A DNA stretch of 64,000 nucleotides from Companilactobacillus sp. (GCF_022484265.1 NZ_JAKVLR010000001.1:1178001-1242000); one strand, 5' to 3'. Positions 1 to 8,486 are shown, counted from the first letter of the stretch. The notes: generated from the sequence alone by a model not told the origin. A program made the numbers and translations.

Positions 1-975
1 GTCAACGACGTTTTTAATAGCGTCTTTAAGCAATAGGATCGAACCAGCAAGGTTGTGTGTTTCATCCTTCAATCTAGCAGTACCATCAGCAACGACAACA
101 GGTAATTCACCAAGAACGTAGTCACCATCAGGCATCAAACCGGCACGCATACAGTCAGTGATCAAAGCAACGTGTTCAGCAGTTTTCTTTTCGATAACAA
201 CACGAGCAGCGTATGGATTAACGTGGTGGCCATCACAGATAAGTTCGTCATCAACTAAGTGCATTGAAAGAGCAGCACCAACCATACCAGGTTGACGGTG
301 GTTTAAACCACTCATTCCGTTGTAAGTATGTGTAAATCCAGAAGCACCAGCTTCAACACAAGCCTTAGCTTGTTCAAAAGTAGCGTCAGAGTGACCTAAA
401 GTAACCGCAACATCATCAGATGCAACAGCTTGTGTAAATTCAACTGAACCTTTTCTTTCAGGAGCAATTGAGATTTTCTTGATCATGCCGTGAGCAGCTT
501 CTTGCCAGTCAACAAATTCACTAGCATCAGGGTCACGCATATATTTAGGGTTTTGAGCACCCTTGTGTTTTTCAGTATAGAAAGGACCTTCAAAATGAAT
601 ACCTTGGATCTTGGCACCAGTAGCCTTTTGGTAGTTATCACCAATCGTGGCACAAATATGTCTAAGTTGATCATGAGATGCAGTCAAAGTAGTTGGCAAC
701 CAAGAAGTAACACCAGCTTTTAAAAGACCTTCTGACATTTCGTTTAATTTCTCGAAATCGTCATCCATAACATCATGACCAACGAGACCATGAATATGAG
801 TATCAACAAGACCAGGAGCAATAAACTTGTCAGAATAATCCACGATCTTACCTTCAGGCTTGTTATCTTCAGTGAAGAAACTACCAAATTTGTTGTCATC
901 AGTAATTTCAAGATAACCACCGTTTTCAGTCGTGTTAGGTAAAAAGAACTTTTTAGCATGAATGTAATATGTCAT
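1..975 (-). CDS. nagA: N-acetylglucosamine-6-phosphate deacetylase, C-terminus beyond window
   Basis: Removes the acetyl group from GlcNAc-6-phosphate to give glucosamine-6-phosphate in cytoplasmic amino-sugar catabolism and wall recycling. The ATG at 975 follows a TTGGAGG ribosome binding site. The 325 visible residues run open to the window edge, so the C-terminus (family length about 380) is missing. Amidohydrolase landmarks are in order: HIH near residues 60-62, HFEGPF with a metal-binding Glu near 131, GHSDA near 196, THTYNGM near 217, DGHHV near 251 and TDCM with the catalytic Asp near 275. TDCM replaces the more usual TDAM. The family assignment is secure. The downstream neighbour, often nagB, is outside the window. 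Confidence 0.95.
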   Translation of the reverse strand, partial: MTYYIHAKKFFLPNTTENGGYLEITDDNKFGSFFTEDNKPEGKIVDYSDKFIAPGLVDTHIHGLVGHDVMDDDFEKLNEMSEGLLKAGVTSWLPTTLTASHDQLRHICATIGDNYQKATGAKIQGIHFEGPFYTEKHKGAQNPKYMRDPDASEFVDWQEAAHGMIKKISIAPERKGSVEFTQAVASDDVAVTLGHSDATFEQAKACVEAGASGFTHTYNGMSGLNHRQPGMVGAALSMHLVDDELICDGHHVNPYAARVVIEKKTAEHVALITDCMRAGLMPDGDYVLGELPVVVADGTARLKDETHNLAGSILLLKDAIKNVVD

Positions 976-1350
976 TTTCAATCCTCCAATAAATATGAAT
1001 ATAGTATAGCAAAAATAATTGGTATATACCAAGAAAAAGGACAAAAAATCGACACAAATTAACATTCAATAAAAAATAAAATTCAATCCCCGACAAGCAC
1101 GAAGTGCTGGGAGGACAACCTTACCAGAAGAATATAATTCCCAAGTGATCACAAATACAAAAAAACAAATTTTAAAAATTATATTTTCCGATAAAAAAGC
1201 AGGAGATAGCAAGCAACCCATATTCCAACAAATATAGAGGCTTTTGAATGGTTAAATCTGAGTTCATGCGAAAGATGCAAGCATACCTTATTTCAACAAA
1301 CATAAAGGTTCTTGGTTCGTTTTAAATTAAAGTTTAAACAAAGGCTGCAA
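976..1350. repeat. Non-coding spacer with degenerate left-end repeat units
   Basis: Non-coding. Partial copies of the left end of the dispersed repeat family start near 1213, 1281 and 1351, each reading roughly gcAtacct-ttcaacaaacata-aggt, spaced about 70 bp apart. The unit at 1213 is the most diverged. A small hairpin agcac-gaa-gtgct lies near 1098. No promoter or gene could be supported between 1000 and 1210. Confidence 0.6.
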
Positions 1351-1550
1351 GCATACCTTCTTTCAACAAACATAGAGGTATTTGACTTAAACCAGACTAG
1401 CCGTACGGTTGGGATTGCGTTGGCCCAAGTAGAGAAGAAAGGAACGTACGTCGCCCTTGGCGCATGCGCCACTGTCTAAAATGTTGGCTACGCCAACGAA
1501 CAACCAAGGATGACGAAGCCAACAAAGCAATCCCAATAATACGGCGGCCC
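1351..1550 (+). repeat. Structured intergenic repeat, copy A1
   Basis: Begins with the left-end unit gcataccttctttcaacaaa at 1351. The closing stem pairs TTGGGATTGC (1409-1418) with GCAATCCCAA (1527-1536). It is continued inward by GTTGGC/GCCAAC and outward by CCGTA/TACGG. The interior holds the 72-nt core (1441-1512). GC content is clearly above that of neighbouring genes. Copy B at 40862-41093 keeps the same stem with compensatory base changes. Confidence 0.85.
1441..1512 (+). repeat. 72-nt conserved repeat core, copy 1
   Basis: Runs from ggaacgtacgtcgcc to caaccaaggatg. Two other copies of exactly the same length lie at 42244-42315 and 57539-57610 (the latter on the minus strand). It contains a perfect 14-bp palindrome, tggcgcatgcgcca, at 1458-1471, and the hairpin ttggc-tac-gccaa near 1483-1495. 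The differences between copies are concentrated in the 25 nt between these two elements. Confidence 0.9.
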
Positions 1551-1782
1551 GCATACCTTCTTTCAACAAATATAGAGGTATTTGACTTAAACCAGACCAG
1601 CCGGAGGACGGAAATCGATGCCCCGGCCCAATGGTGGCGTTTATGTTAGTCGACGATGACGGCGACTTACATAAAAAGGCAGCTTTGAGATTTTTTCGGT
1701 CTTTGAAAAAAGCTCAAAGTGTCTTCACCATGTTCCGGCCGACAAGGGCAATTGATTTCCGTCCGGAGGAGGCCCGCATACC
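1551..1782 (+). repeat. Structured intergenic repeat, copy A2
   Basis: Left unit gcataccttctttcaacaaa at 1551. The closing stem is GGACGGAAATCGATGCC (1606-1622) with GGCAATTGATTTCCGTCC (1747-1764), with one G.T pair and one bulge. It lacks the 72-nt core. Instead its interior has gtcgacgatgacggcgac (near 1650) and a hairpin CTTTGAG...CTCAAAG near 1683-1720. The right end ggcccgcatacc resembles the start of another unit, suggesting tandem joining. Short ORFs crossing it are not credible genes. Confidence 0.85.
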
Positions 1783-1787
1783 ACCAA

Positions 1788-1821
1788 CAAAAAAAGGCTA
1801 AGCCACAAATGGCTTAACCCC
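1788..1821 (-). terminator. Rho-independent terminator of ddl
   Basis: On the minus strand GGTTAAGCC, a 6-nt loop, GGCTTAGCC and a T-run lie directly behind the ddl stop codon. Confidence 0.85.
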
Positions 1822-1824
1822 TGA

Positions 1825-2883
1825 TTACTTAGCTAATTCTTCGTAATATCTCAACTTACTCTTAATGATCTTATCGCAAAGCTCAGGATAACTAATCCCA
1901 ACAGCTTCCGCCTCACGAGGCATCAATGAACGAGGAGTCATACCCGGAAGAGTATTAGCCTCCATCACGAAAATATCGCGATCACGGACCAAGAAGTCCA
2001 CACGACCATAACTAGTCATACTCAAAGCTTCAAAAGTCTGCAATGCAACTTCTTGCATTTCCAAATGAATATCTTCATCGAGATTTTCAGGAGGAGTTGT
2101 GAAGTGAGTAGTAGTATTCTCAGTAAACTTGTGTTGGAAGTCGTACCAACCAGTATCAACAGTAACTTCGATAGCTGGAAGAACTTGACCATCAACCACA
2201 GCCACAGAGAATTCACGACCCTTGATATATTCTTCGATCAAGGCTTCTTTATCGAATCTCAATGCATCAGCAACCATTGCTTGCAATTCAGATTCATCGT
2301 TGATGATATGAGTACCAACACTTGATCCACCATTAGAAGGCTTAACAACCATTGGGAAACGGAATGGAATTTCTTCCTTTGTGATCTTGCTAGTCTTAGT
2401 AGCAACGAACTTGGCAGTTTTGATGTTGTTTTGAACAAAAACTTCTTTAGAGAATTTCTTATCCATAGTAACTGCAGATGCTAAAGTACCGCTACCTGTG
2501 TAGCGAATATCAAAGACATCAAGGACGGCTTGCATCTTACCGTTTTCTCCGTCTTCACCGTGAAGACCTAAGTAAACCATGTCTGCATGTTGGCAAACTT
2601 TCAAGACGTTCTTGCCAAGCAATCCACGAGTTCCGTCTGTACGTAAAGCATTGATCTTTTCGTCAGTCAAAACTTCATCGTCAATGATCAATTTTGATTC
2701 ATCTTCGGCTTCAGTCTTAAATAATGAATCGATTTGATCATCTTCAACATCGATACCTAAAAATGAATCAATATTAGCTACTTCGTAGCCTTTGCTTCTT
2801 AAGGCGTTAGAAATCTTAACACCGGATGATAATGAAACGTTTCTTTCGGTACTTCTACCACCTGAGAGGACAACAATTTTCAT
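1825..2883 (-). CDS. ddl: D-alanine--D-alanine ligase
   Basis: ATP-dependent ligation of two D-Ala in the cytoplasm, supplying the D-Ala-D-Ala end of the peptidoglycan pentapeptide. The 352 residues match the family length. N-terminal VVLSGGRSTERNVSL, then GLHGEDGENG, the ATP-grasp segment VKPSNGGSSVGT, and C-terminal EANTLPGMT with metal and substrate ligands are all present. It is monocistronic, with its own terminator and a possible promoter near 2937-2966. Whether it makes D-Ala-D-Ala or D-Ala-D-Lac (common in vancomycin-resistant lactobacilli) depends on an active-site Phe/Tyr that I could not place with confidence. Confidence 0.96.
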   Translation of the reverse strand: MKIVVLSGGRSTERNVSLSSGVKISNALRSKGYEVANIDSFLGIDVEDDQIDSLFKTEAEDESKLIIDDEVLTDEKINALRTDGTRGLLGKNVLKVCQHADMVYLGLHGEDGENGKMQAVLDVFDIRYTGSGTLASAVTMDKKFSKEVFVQNNIKTAKFVATKTSKITKEEIPFRFPMVVKPSNGGSSVGTHIINDESELQAMVADALRFDKEALIEEYIKGREFSVAVVDGQVLPAIEVTVDTGWYDFQHKFTENTTTHFTTPPENLDEDIHLEMQEVALQTFEALSMTSYGRVDFLVRDRDIFVMEANTLPGMTPRSLMPREAEAVGISYPELCDKIIKSKLRYYEELAK

Positions 2884-2936
2884 AGTTGTTTACCTATCTT
2901 TCTTTTGATTTTTCGAATTTAAGCGTGTTCCTAGAA

Positions 2937-2966
2937 CCTATAGGATAGCATAAATTATCGTATCAA
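2937..2966 (-). promoter_or_regulatory. Possible ddl promoter
   Basis: On the minus strand TTGATA (2961-2966), an 18-nt spacer and TATAGG (2937-2942) lie about 55 nt before the ddl start. Both boxes are imperfect, so this is tentative. Confidence 0.4.
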
Positions 2967-3158
2967 ACTAGAAAAAAATACTGTCATGGCACGAATTTAA
3001 GCGTTATACGTGCGCTATTTTTTAAAAAATCTATCTAACAATACTGTCACATCTAGTTTTTTTCATCTGATTAAGTGCTAGGATATTGTTTAGATTTACG
3101 AATATTCTCGAATTTTTCATAATTATTTGGTTTAATTACTTTTAAGGAGGGCTTTATT

Positions 3159-4115
3159 GTGAAAAAGCTAAAAGTATTACTATTAAGCGTTATTTCTTTA
3201 GTAGCGATAGGGATTTTCGCTTCATCGTCAAACGTCGCTAAAGCCGACGATACACTTGACCAACCAGTTATGACACTGGGTACTTCACTAACATCTGATC
3301 AACGACAAGGTACGATAGATGCCTTGTCAGGACAAATGAGTAACAGCAACAATAATTACAACACCATCACCGTGACCGGCGATACATTAGTAAAATATTT
3401 GAATCCAAGTGGTAGCAACTTTAACAGTGGCTCTGGCGTTTGGTCATCTGCTTTGATCGAACCTACTTCAAGCGGTTCAGGTATCAACGTTAACATCGTC
3501 AATTACAATGGTAAAAATAATATTACGACGATCACTGCGGATCAATACAGGAATGCTGCACTAACAGCCGGTATTTCAGATGCTAATATCTACGTTACTT
3601 CTGCAACACCAATTGATGGTTCTGGTGCCTTAGCTGGTATCTACGCAGCCTATTCAAAACAAGGTAACTCTTTGAACCAAAGCCAAGTTAACGCCGCTCA
3701 AAACGAAATGAATGTTTTAAGTGGTATCACTCAAGACAACAAGGGTACTCAAGGATATACTGACCAACAATTAAACAATGCTGTTGCTGGTATGAAAGCT
3801 GATTTAGCTAAACAAGGTACTAACGCATCAAAACAAGAAATTACTAATATCGTAAACAACAACTTGCAACAAAACAATCTCCAAAATATCATCAACAATA
3901 ATCAAAAGACTCAATTGATCAATTTGATGGTCCAAATTAGAGATTCTGGTGCTCTGAAAAATGGTAACTTCCAACAACAAGCTCAGAAATTAAGTAGCGA
4001 TATCACTAGCAAAGCTAAGAATATTTTTAACAAATTAAATACTCAAGAAAATCGTAATCTGGTCCAAAGAATTTGGGACAGTATCGTTTCATTCTTCAGT
4101 AACTTATTCAAATAA
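3159..4115 (+). CDS. Secreted DUF1002 family protein
   Basis: A 318-residue exported protein of the DUF1002 family, function unknown. The GTG start at 3159 is supported by an AAGGAGG site 10 nt upstream. Residues 1-29 form a typical signal peptide (MKKLK, hydrophobic core, cleavage after AKA). The family signature appears as TLGTSLTSDQRQGTIDAL near the mature N-terminus and ATPIDGSGALAGIYAAY near residues 150-165. The C-terminal half is very rich in Asn and Gln and probably helical, ending in an amphipathic WDSIVSFFSNLFK. It is monocistronic with its own terminator. The family assignment is good; no activity can be inferred. Confidence 0.85.
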   Translation: MKKLKVLLLSVISLVAIGIFASSSNVAKADDTLDQPVMTLGTSLTSDQRQGTIDALSGQMSNSNNNYNTITVTGDTLVKYLNPSGSNFNSGSGVWSSALIEPTSSGSGINVNIVNYNGKNNITTITADQYRNAALTAGISDANIYVTSATPIDGSGALAGIYAAYSKQGNSLNQSQVNAAQNEMNVLSGITQDNKGTQGYTDQQLNNAVAGMKADLAKQGTNASKQEITNIVNNNLQQNNLQNIINNNQKTQLINLMVQIRDSGALKNGNFQQQAQKLSSDITSKAKNIFNKLNTQENRNLVQRIWDSIVSFFSNLFK

Positions 4116-4116
4116 G

Positions 4117-4152
4117 ACTAATAGGCAAGCTTTCGGGTTTGTCTATTTTTGT
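4117..4152 (+). terminator. Terminator of DUF1002 gene
   Basis: AATAGGCAA, a loop, TTTGTCTATT (with G.T pairs) and a T-run directly after the stop codon. Confidence 0.7.
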
Positions 4153-4243
4153 GCCTTTTTTTTATAAAAATTTCAGTTTTGATTGAATCGTTTAATATTC
4201 TGCACTATGGTAATTTCATAGGATTTATATGGGGGAGCAATCA

Positions 4244-5584
4244 ATGAAAACAATCAGATCATATAGTAGTACGTGGCTTGGAATCGGTGGATTTGCCATC
4301 AATTTGATACCATTTCTACTGTTCGTATTTTTAATCAAACACAACGGCGATATCATCACCGAAGTACTGCCATTTGGCCTATTTTATGCTTTCAGAAGAA
4401 CATCCCTATACTTGTTTCGTGGATCGAATGTCCAGTTAGAATTTTTTGGCTGGTTTGGAATCTTTTCAGCCATTTGTGCTTACTTCTTGGGAATGTTCGG
4501 ACAATTCTCACCTGTCCTAGTGGATGTATCAGCCATTGGAGCAGGTGTTGGAGCAGCACTTTTTCCATCTGTTCAAAAAACCTACAGTTTACACGCCACT
4601 GATGAATCCACGAATAAATTTGTTAGTCTATTGATCTGGATCCTGGCAATTGTTTTACTAGTCTTCATCATATTTACCACTGCCAAAAGCAAGACTTATC
4701 TTTCATTTTTAGCCATGCTAATTTACAGTTTGATTGGTTTATTAGGCTTTTACTGGAACCCGCAACGTAAGAAATTGTCCAAAGATTACAATTGGCCAAC
4801 ATTAAGTTTTCCCAACGTTTTGTTGTCGTTAGCCCTATTCTTATCAGTCTTGCTAGTTCGGATCGGCCGCAGTTTGGGCGTTGGCCAACCGACTTACTGG
4901 GGAGTCTTCATCCTCGGTGGCGTTCTGCTGGTGATTTTATTAGATTTAATTTTTAACCGCACAATGCATTCGCAAATGAACAATCGCTTGAGAACTCGCT
5001 TAATGCTGTTCGGTATTTGTGCCGACTTTTGTGCGATCTTCAGTGCCATCTACGTGGGCGTAACTTACGGTATCAACTCTTACATGTGGATCATCGCAGC
5101 TTTTGCAGCCGGGATTGCTTTGGGAAAACCACTAGTAGATCTCTGTGCAAAAATTTTTAAAAAGGCATCGCCTCTTAACATCGAGTTAATTGGAATCATC
5201 GTTGGCCTATTGTTGACCTTCAATATTTACACTTACTTTATTGGGATCTTCTTCATTCGGGCATTTGCGACCCAACAAAATCAATCGGCAATCAAAGAAT
5301 ACGATCAAACTCCTTTGGCCAAGACGAATAACTCCTTCATGGTCAGCTATCGATTGATGAGTATCGCTGGATTGACTACCCAATTTATTTTGTGGATCAG
5401 CTTGATAACTTTGACTAAAACCTCTCAAACCGATCTGACCCAAATTTTACTCGACTTTACTTACCACAAGACTAGCAACGCTTTTGCATTGCCAATCTTA
5501 ATTACCCAAATAATATTAGTTACCTGCATGTCCATCTTCGTGATCTATACAGGTATTATCAATTCAAAAAAGGCCAATTCATAG
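4244..5584 (+). CDS. MFS-like polytopic membrane protein
   Basis: A 446-residue integral membrane protein with about 11-12 hydrophobic segments and the overall build of a major facilitator transporter. Its substrate cannot be read from sequence. I start it at ATG 4244, because GGGGGAG at 4231-4237 is then a well-placed ribosome binding site; the in-frame ATG at 4229 would overlap that site. Charged loops such as NPQRKKLSKDYN fall in the mid-protein loop expected between the two six-helix halves. No classical MFS GxxxDRxGRR loop is obvious, so it may belong to a divergent branch. It is a single gene with a convergent terminator shared with rnhA. Confidence 0.7.
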   Translation: MKTIRSYSSTWLGIGGFAINLIPFLLFVFLIKHNGDIITEVLPFGLFYAFRRTSLYLFRGSNVQLEFFGWFGIFSAICAYFLGMFGQFSPVLVDVSAIGAGVGAALFPSVQKTYSLHATDESTNKFVSLLIWILAIVLLVFIIFTTAKSKTYLSFLAMLIYSLIGLLGFYWNPQRKKLSKDYNWPTLSFPNVLLSLALFLSVLLVRIGRSLGVGQPTYWGVFILGGVLLVILLDLIFNRTMHSQMNNRLRTRLMLFGICADFCAIFSAIYVGVTYGINSYMWIIAAFAAGIALGKPLVDLCAKIFKKASPLNIELIGIIVGLLLTFNIYTYFIGIFFIRAFATQQNQSAIKEYDQTPLAKTNNSFMVSYRLMSIAGLTTQFILWISLITLTKTSQTDLTQILLDFTYHKTSNAFALPILITQIILVTCMSIFVIYTGIINSKKANS

Positions 5585-5602
5585 TGAATTAGCCTTTTTT
5601 AC
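5565..5602. terminator. Bidirectional terminator between MFS-like gene and rnhA
   Basis: GGC-c-AATTC, 5-nt loop, GAATT-a-GCC, with A-run on the left and T-run on the right. It overlaps the stop codon of the upstream gene and serves both convergent genes. Confidence 0.8.
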
Positions 5603-5609
5603 TCGTGAT

Positions 5610-6293
5610 TTACATTTTATCCATCGTTTCGTTCAACAATGCATCGACGCGATTGTTGCCTTCATCTTGGGCATGTCCCTTAGTCCAGCTGAATGCTTTA
5701 TTAGTAACTGTTGGTAACAATCCATCTAGTTCTTGCCACAGTTCGACATTAGCTGGCGCGGTTCCGTCAGCCTTCTTGTAGCCGCGGCGTTTCCAACCGT
5801 TTAGCCATCCCTTAGTAATAGCGTTTAAGACGTACTGCGAATCTAATACGAAAATAATTTTTTTATCATTCAGATTCAGTTCATTTAGACGCTTGATACT
5901 TTCGATCAAAGCCATGATCTCCATGCGATTGTTAGTCGCACCAAATTCGTCATCTGTACCTTCAAAAATCTCGCCTTGATGGTTGATGTGAAATGCCCAG
6001 GCCGCCTTATCAGAAGATTTCACGTGGCCACCTTTATAATTGCCATGATTTCGTGAACCGCCGTCCGTATAGACAACAATCTCATAATCATCTAAATTTT
6101 CTGATTCTTTTTTCGAAGTTTTATTTTTGGTAGGATAATCGTCTTTGCCTTTTAAAAATTCTTCGGCTTCGGTCTGACTAGTAAAGCTTTTGTAGCGGGC
6201 GTTTTCGAATCCATTGACCTGCTTTTGACATTCCGGCCAAGAGCGATAAATTCCTGGTTTACGTCCACGTCGAACTGCATAATATTTTTGCAA
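5610..6293 (-). CDS. rnhA: Ribonuclease HI with N-terminal viroplasmin-type domain
   Basis: Cleaves RNA in RNA:DNA hybrids, for R-loop and primer removal. Of 227 residues, about 1-55 form the caulimovirus viroplasmin/RNase HI N-terminal hybrid-binding domain (YYAVRRGRKPGIYRSWPEC, FTSQTEAEEFL). The RNase H fold follows from about residue 75: VYTDGGSRNHG (first catalytic Asp), TNNRMEIMALIESI (Glu), FVLDSQYV (Asp) and KGHAQDEGNNRVDAL (final His and Asp). All four carboxylates appear intact. The domain order is that of the Firmicutes and eukaryotic RNase HI type, unlike the shorter E. coli protein. Confidence 0.95.
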   Translation of the reverse strand: MQKYYAVRRGRKPGIYRSWPECQKQVNGFENARYKSFTSQTEAEEFLKGKDDYPTKNKTSKKESENLDDYEIVVYTDGGSRNHGNYKGGHVKSSDKAAWAFHINHQGEIFEGTDDEFGATNNRMEIMALIESIKRLNELNLNDKKIIFVLDSQYVLNAITKGWLNGWKRRGYKKADGTAPANVELWQELDGLLPTVTNKAFSWTKGHAQDEGNNRVDALLNETMDKM

Positions 6294-6372
6294 AATGAAT
6301 ACCTCACTTAAATTACTTTGAATGAAAATAACTATTAGATATATTATAATATAGTGTTGATAGGGTGAAAAA

Positions 6373-7122
6373 ATGGAAAATAAACAACGACCTGTATTGT
6401 ATGTCCATGGTTTCCGCGGGGGAGACTATACAACTGAAGAAATGGTCAAATCAGGCTTAAAGTATACTGGAAAAAAAGAATTTCTCAAAGTATTGATCAA
6501 CTGGCGTGGTCAAATCACTTATGAAGGTAAATGGACGGATGACGAATGTCCGATCATTCAAGTAGTTTTTAAAAATAAATTGATCAGCGAAAATCAAATT
6601 GCACATTGGCTGATCCACCTACTGATCCAGTTAAGAAAAGAACATAAATTTAACGAATACGATGCCGTCGGCCATTCACTTGGAGCGGTCTCTTTAGTGT
6701 TGGTCAATCTGCACGAAAAACGCCATCAATACATGCCAAAGATGAATCATTTAGTTACGATTGCTGGTCCTTTCAATGGCGTGTTAGGCTTGAATGACTT
6801 GCCTAATATCAATCGAATTAACCCAAGTGGGAAACCGGCTTTCATGAGCCCTACTTATTTTCGAATTTATCTAAGTCGCAATAATATCTCGCCAAACTTA
6901 AAAGTTTTAAACATCTATGGAAATGTCGAAGACCATTCCAACAGCGATAAATACATCTCAGTAACATCAGCTAAATCAATTGGCTACGTCTTACAACCAA
7001 GAGTCAAAGAATTTTACGACATGCCAGTCAGCGGTTCAAAAGCTGAACATTCCTTGATGCATGACGACTCGGATATTCTGCAAAAAATCAATTTATTTAT
7101 TTACGCACCTTATTCTGCATAA
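6373..7122 (+). CDS. Alpha/beta hydrolase of the DUF915 type
   Basis: A 249-residue serine hydrolase of the DUF915 'cell surface hydrolase' group found in lactobacilli and listeriae; its natural substrate is unknown. YVHGFRGG (residues 10-17) supplies the oxyanion loop, GHSLG (100-104) the nucleophile Ser102, and AEHSLMHDD near the C-terminus a candidate catalytic His. Many relatives carry a signal peptide or TM anchor; this one has none and should be cytoplasmic. The ATG follows AGGGTG. It is monocistronic with a terminator overlapping its stop codon. Confidence 0.82.
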   Translation: MENKQRPVLYVHGFRGGDYTTEEMVKSGLKYTGKKEFLKVLINWRGQITYEGKWTDDECPIIQVVFKNKLISENQIAHWLIHLLIQLRKEHKFNEYDAVGHSLGAVSLVLVNLHEKRHQYMPKMNHLVTIAGPFNGVLGLNDLPNINRINPSGKPAFMSPTYFRIYLSRNNISPNLKVLNIYGNVEDHSNSDKYISVTSAKSIGYVLQPRVKEFYDMPVSGSKAEHSLMHDDSDILQKINLFIYAPYSA

Positions 7123-7142
7123 CAATTATGCAGAATTTTTTT
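7113..7142 (+). terminator. Terminator of DUF915 hydrolase
   Basis: TTCTGCATA, 5-nt loop, TATGCAGAA, then seven T. The stem contains the TAA stop codon. Confidence 0.88.
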
Positions 7143-7254
7143 ATCTAAAATATAATTCTTATTACTTCGCATTTAACAATCAGATTATCTATACTGTATT
7201 AAGGACGTATAAAGTTTTCAAAATGCGTCAGGATGCAAACAAAGGAGAACTGAA

Positions 7255-7698
7255 ATGATCAAAGTTAAGTCTTATCGTCCATTTATCACTGAAAATCTCA
7301 TTTGGGATTTCCCATCGAGATTCAAACTAAAGACAGTCAGCGACTTTTTGCAAAAAGATATTGCTGACATCACTGACTTTATTAGTGAAACTGCCAAAGA
7401 GACGATGAGCAACAAAAGCGTATATTGGTTCATCGAAGACAAGCGGAACCACCAGATTGTCGCACTAGTGGCCATTCGTTCGATTGATTTTGATCACAAT
7501 TCAGCTACCTTGCAAATTTCTTTTGATGACAATATTTCCGACGAGTTTATTCAAGAGATCGTTGAGCGATTATTCATTTTCGTTAATGATCAAATTTCTT
7601 TGAGTGAACTCAAAGTTGACAAAATTCCATCAAAAGTTAGCAATTTCTTCACATTAAATGGATATAATTTAAACAATAATAAATTAATAAAGGGGTAA
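7255..7698 (+). CDS. Small protein resembling a GNAT acetyltransferase
   Basis: I do not firmly recognise this 147-residue soluble protein. Its central beta pattern (VYWFIEDKRNHQIVALVAIRSIDF, then NSATLQISF) and a late NFFTLNGYNL segment recall the GNAT fold, where a 'GF' strand closes the domain. The acetyl-CoA loop (Q/RxxGxG/A) is not recognisable. The start at 7255 has AAAGGAG 7 nt upstream. It lies 3 nt before the next gene, so the two are probably cotranscribed. Confidence 0.6.
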   Translation: MIKVKSYRPFITENLIWDFPSRFKLKTVSDFLQKDIADITDFISETAKETMSNKSVYWFIEDKRNHQIVALVAIRSIDFDHNSATLQISFDDNISDEFIQEIVERLFIFVNDQISLSELKVDKIPSKVSNFFTLNGYNLNNNKLIKG

Positions 7699-7701
7699 AA
7701 A

Positions 7702-8400
7702 ATGTACGGATATGGATTTTTTGGTGGTCCCACGATTATTCTAGTGCTGATTGGTATGGCCTTGAGTATGTGGGCTTCTTGGTATGTTAATCATACATTC
7801 AGCCGTTATAACCAATACAATAGTCACCGTGGAATTACCGGTGCTGATGCAGCCCGCTATATCTTGGATAAAGCAGGCCTGCAAAACATCGTTATTAAAC
7901 AGATTAGTGGAAAATTGACCGATAACTACAATCCAGGCGATAAAACTCTGAACTTATCAGAGTCCACTTATGGCGTTGCTTCAGTTGCTGCTATAGGAGT
8001 TGCCGCTCACGAATGTGGTCACGCAATTCAAGATCAAAAGAATTATTTTCCAATGCGCATCAGATCAGCCATCGTTCCAGCTGTTAACTTAGGATCAAGT
8101 GCCTCGATGCCATTGATCCTTCTAGGTATTATCTTAGGAATGAACAAAACATTGATCATGATCGGTATTTGGATGTTCGCTTTAGTCGTTTTATTCCAAG
8201 TTGTCACATTACCGGTCGAATTTAACGCTTCCAGACGTGCTGTTAGCATCCTAGCATCCGGTGATCTACTCGATGCTGACGAGGTTCCAATGGTCAAACA
8301 TGTGCTAGTTTCTGCCGCATTAACTTATGTAGCAGCAGCACTTTCCACAGCGTTACAACTCTTACGTTTGATCCTAATTTTCGGAAATAATCGCGATTAA
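7702..8400 (+). CDS. YugP-type zinc metallopeptidase, membrane bound
   Basis: A 232-residue membrane protein of the YugP/DUF2391-like 'neutral zinc metallopeptidase' group. An N-terminal TM segment (VLIGMALSMWASWYV) is followed by a soluble part with the gluzincin-like motif AHECGHAIQD near residues 94-103 (HExxH), two further TM helices around residues 130-175, then VEFNASRRA, which carries the probable third zinc ligand Glu. A last hydrophobic stretch is at the C-terminus. Its substrate and role are unknown; membrane protein quality control is a reasonable inference. Confidence 0.85.
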   Translation: MYGYGFFGGPTIILVLIGMALSMWASWYVNHTFSRYNQYNSHRGITGADAARYILDKAGLQNIVIKQISGKLTDNYNPGDKTLNLSESTYGVASVAAIGVAAHECGHAIQDQKNYFPMRIRSAIVPAVNLGSSASMPLILLGIILGMNKTLIMIGIWMFALVVLFQVVTLPVEFNASRRAVSILASGDLLDADEVPMVKHVLVSAALTYVAAALSTALQLLRLILIFGNNRD

Positions 8401-8417
8401 TTAACTAACAACCACTA

Positions 8418-8446
8418 AGTTCGAGCCCAGCGTTCGAACTTTTTGT
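8418..8446 (+). terminator. Terminator after YugP-type peptidase
   Basis: AGTTCGA, short loop, TTCGAACT and a five-T run, just before the trpE promoter. Confidence 0.85.
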
Positions 8447-8457
8447 ATGAAAATTAT

Positions 8458-8486
8458 TTGACAAACTATTTCTTCAAGTCTAGTAT
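8458..8486 (+). promoter_or_regulatory. trpEG promoter
   Basis: A consensus TTGACA (8458-8463), a spacer of exactly 17 nt and TAGTAT (8481-8486), immediately before the T-box leader. Confidence 0.85.

Noticed and set aside
1387..1649. Overlapping ORFs of about 60 codons on both strands
   Set aside because: They lie inside the structured repeats, follow hairpin sequence, have no ribosome binding site and are not preserved in the other repeat copies.
1213..1782. CRISPR-like reading of the regularly recurring gcatacc units
   Set aside because: Units diverge, spacing is irregular (68 to 225 bp), the intervals are themselves hairpins shared with other loci, and no cas genes are present.
7061..7258. 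65-codon ORF spanning the end of the DUF915 gene and the following spacer
   Set aside because: It crosses a strong terminator, overlaps a well-supported gene in another frame and lacks a ribosome binding site.
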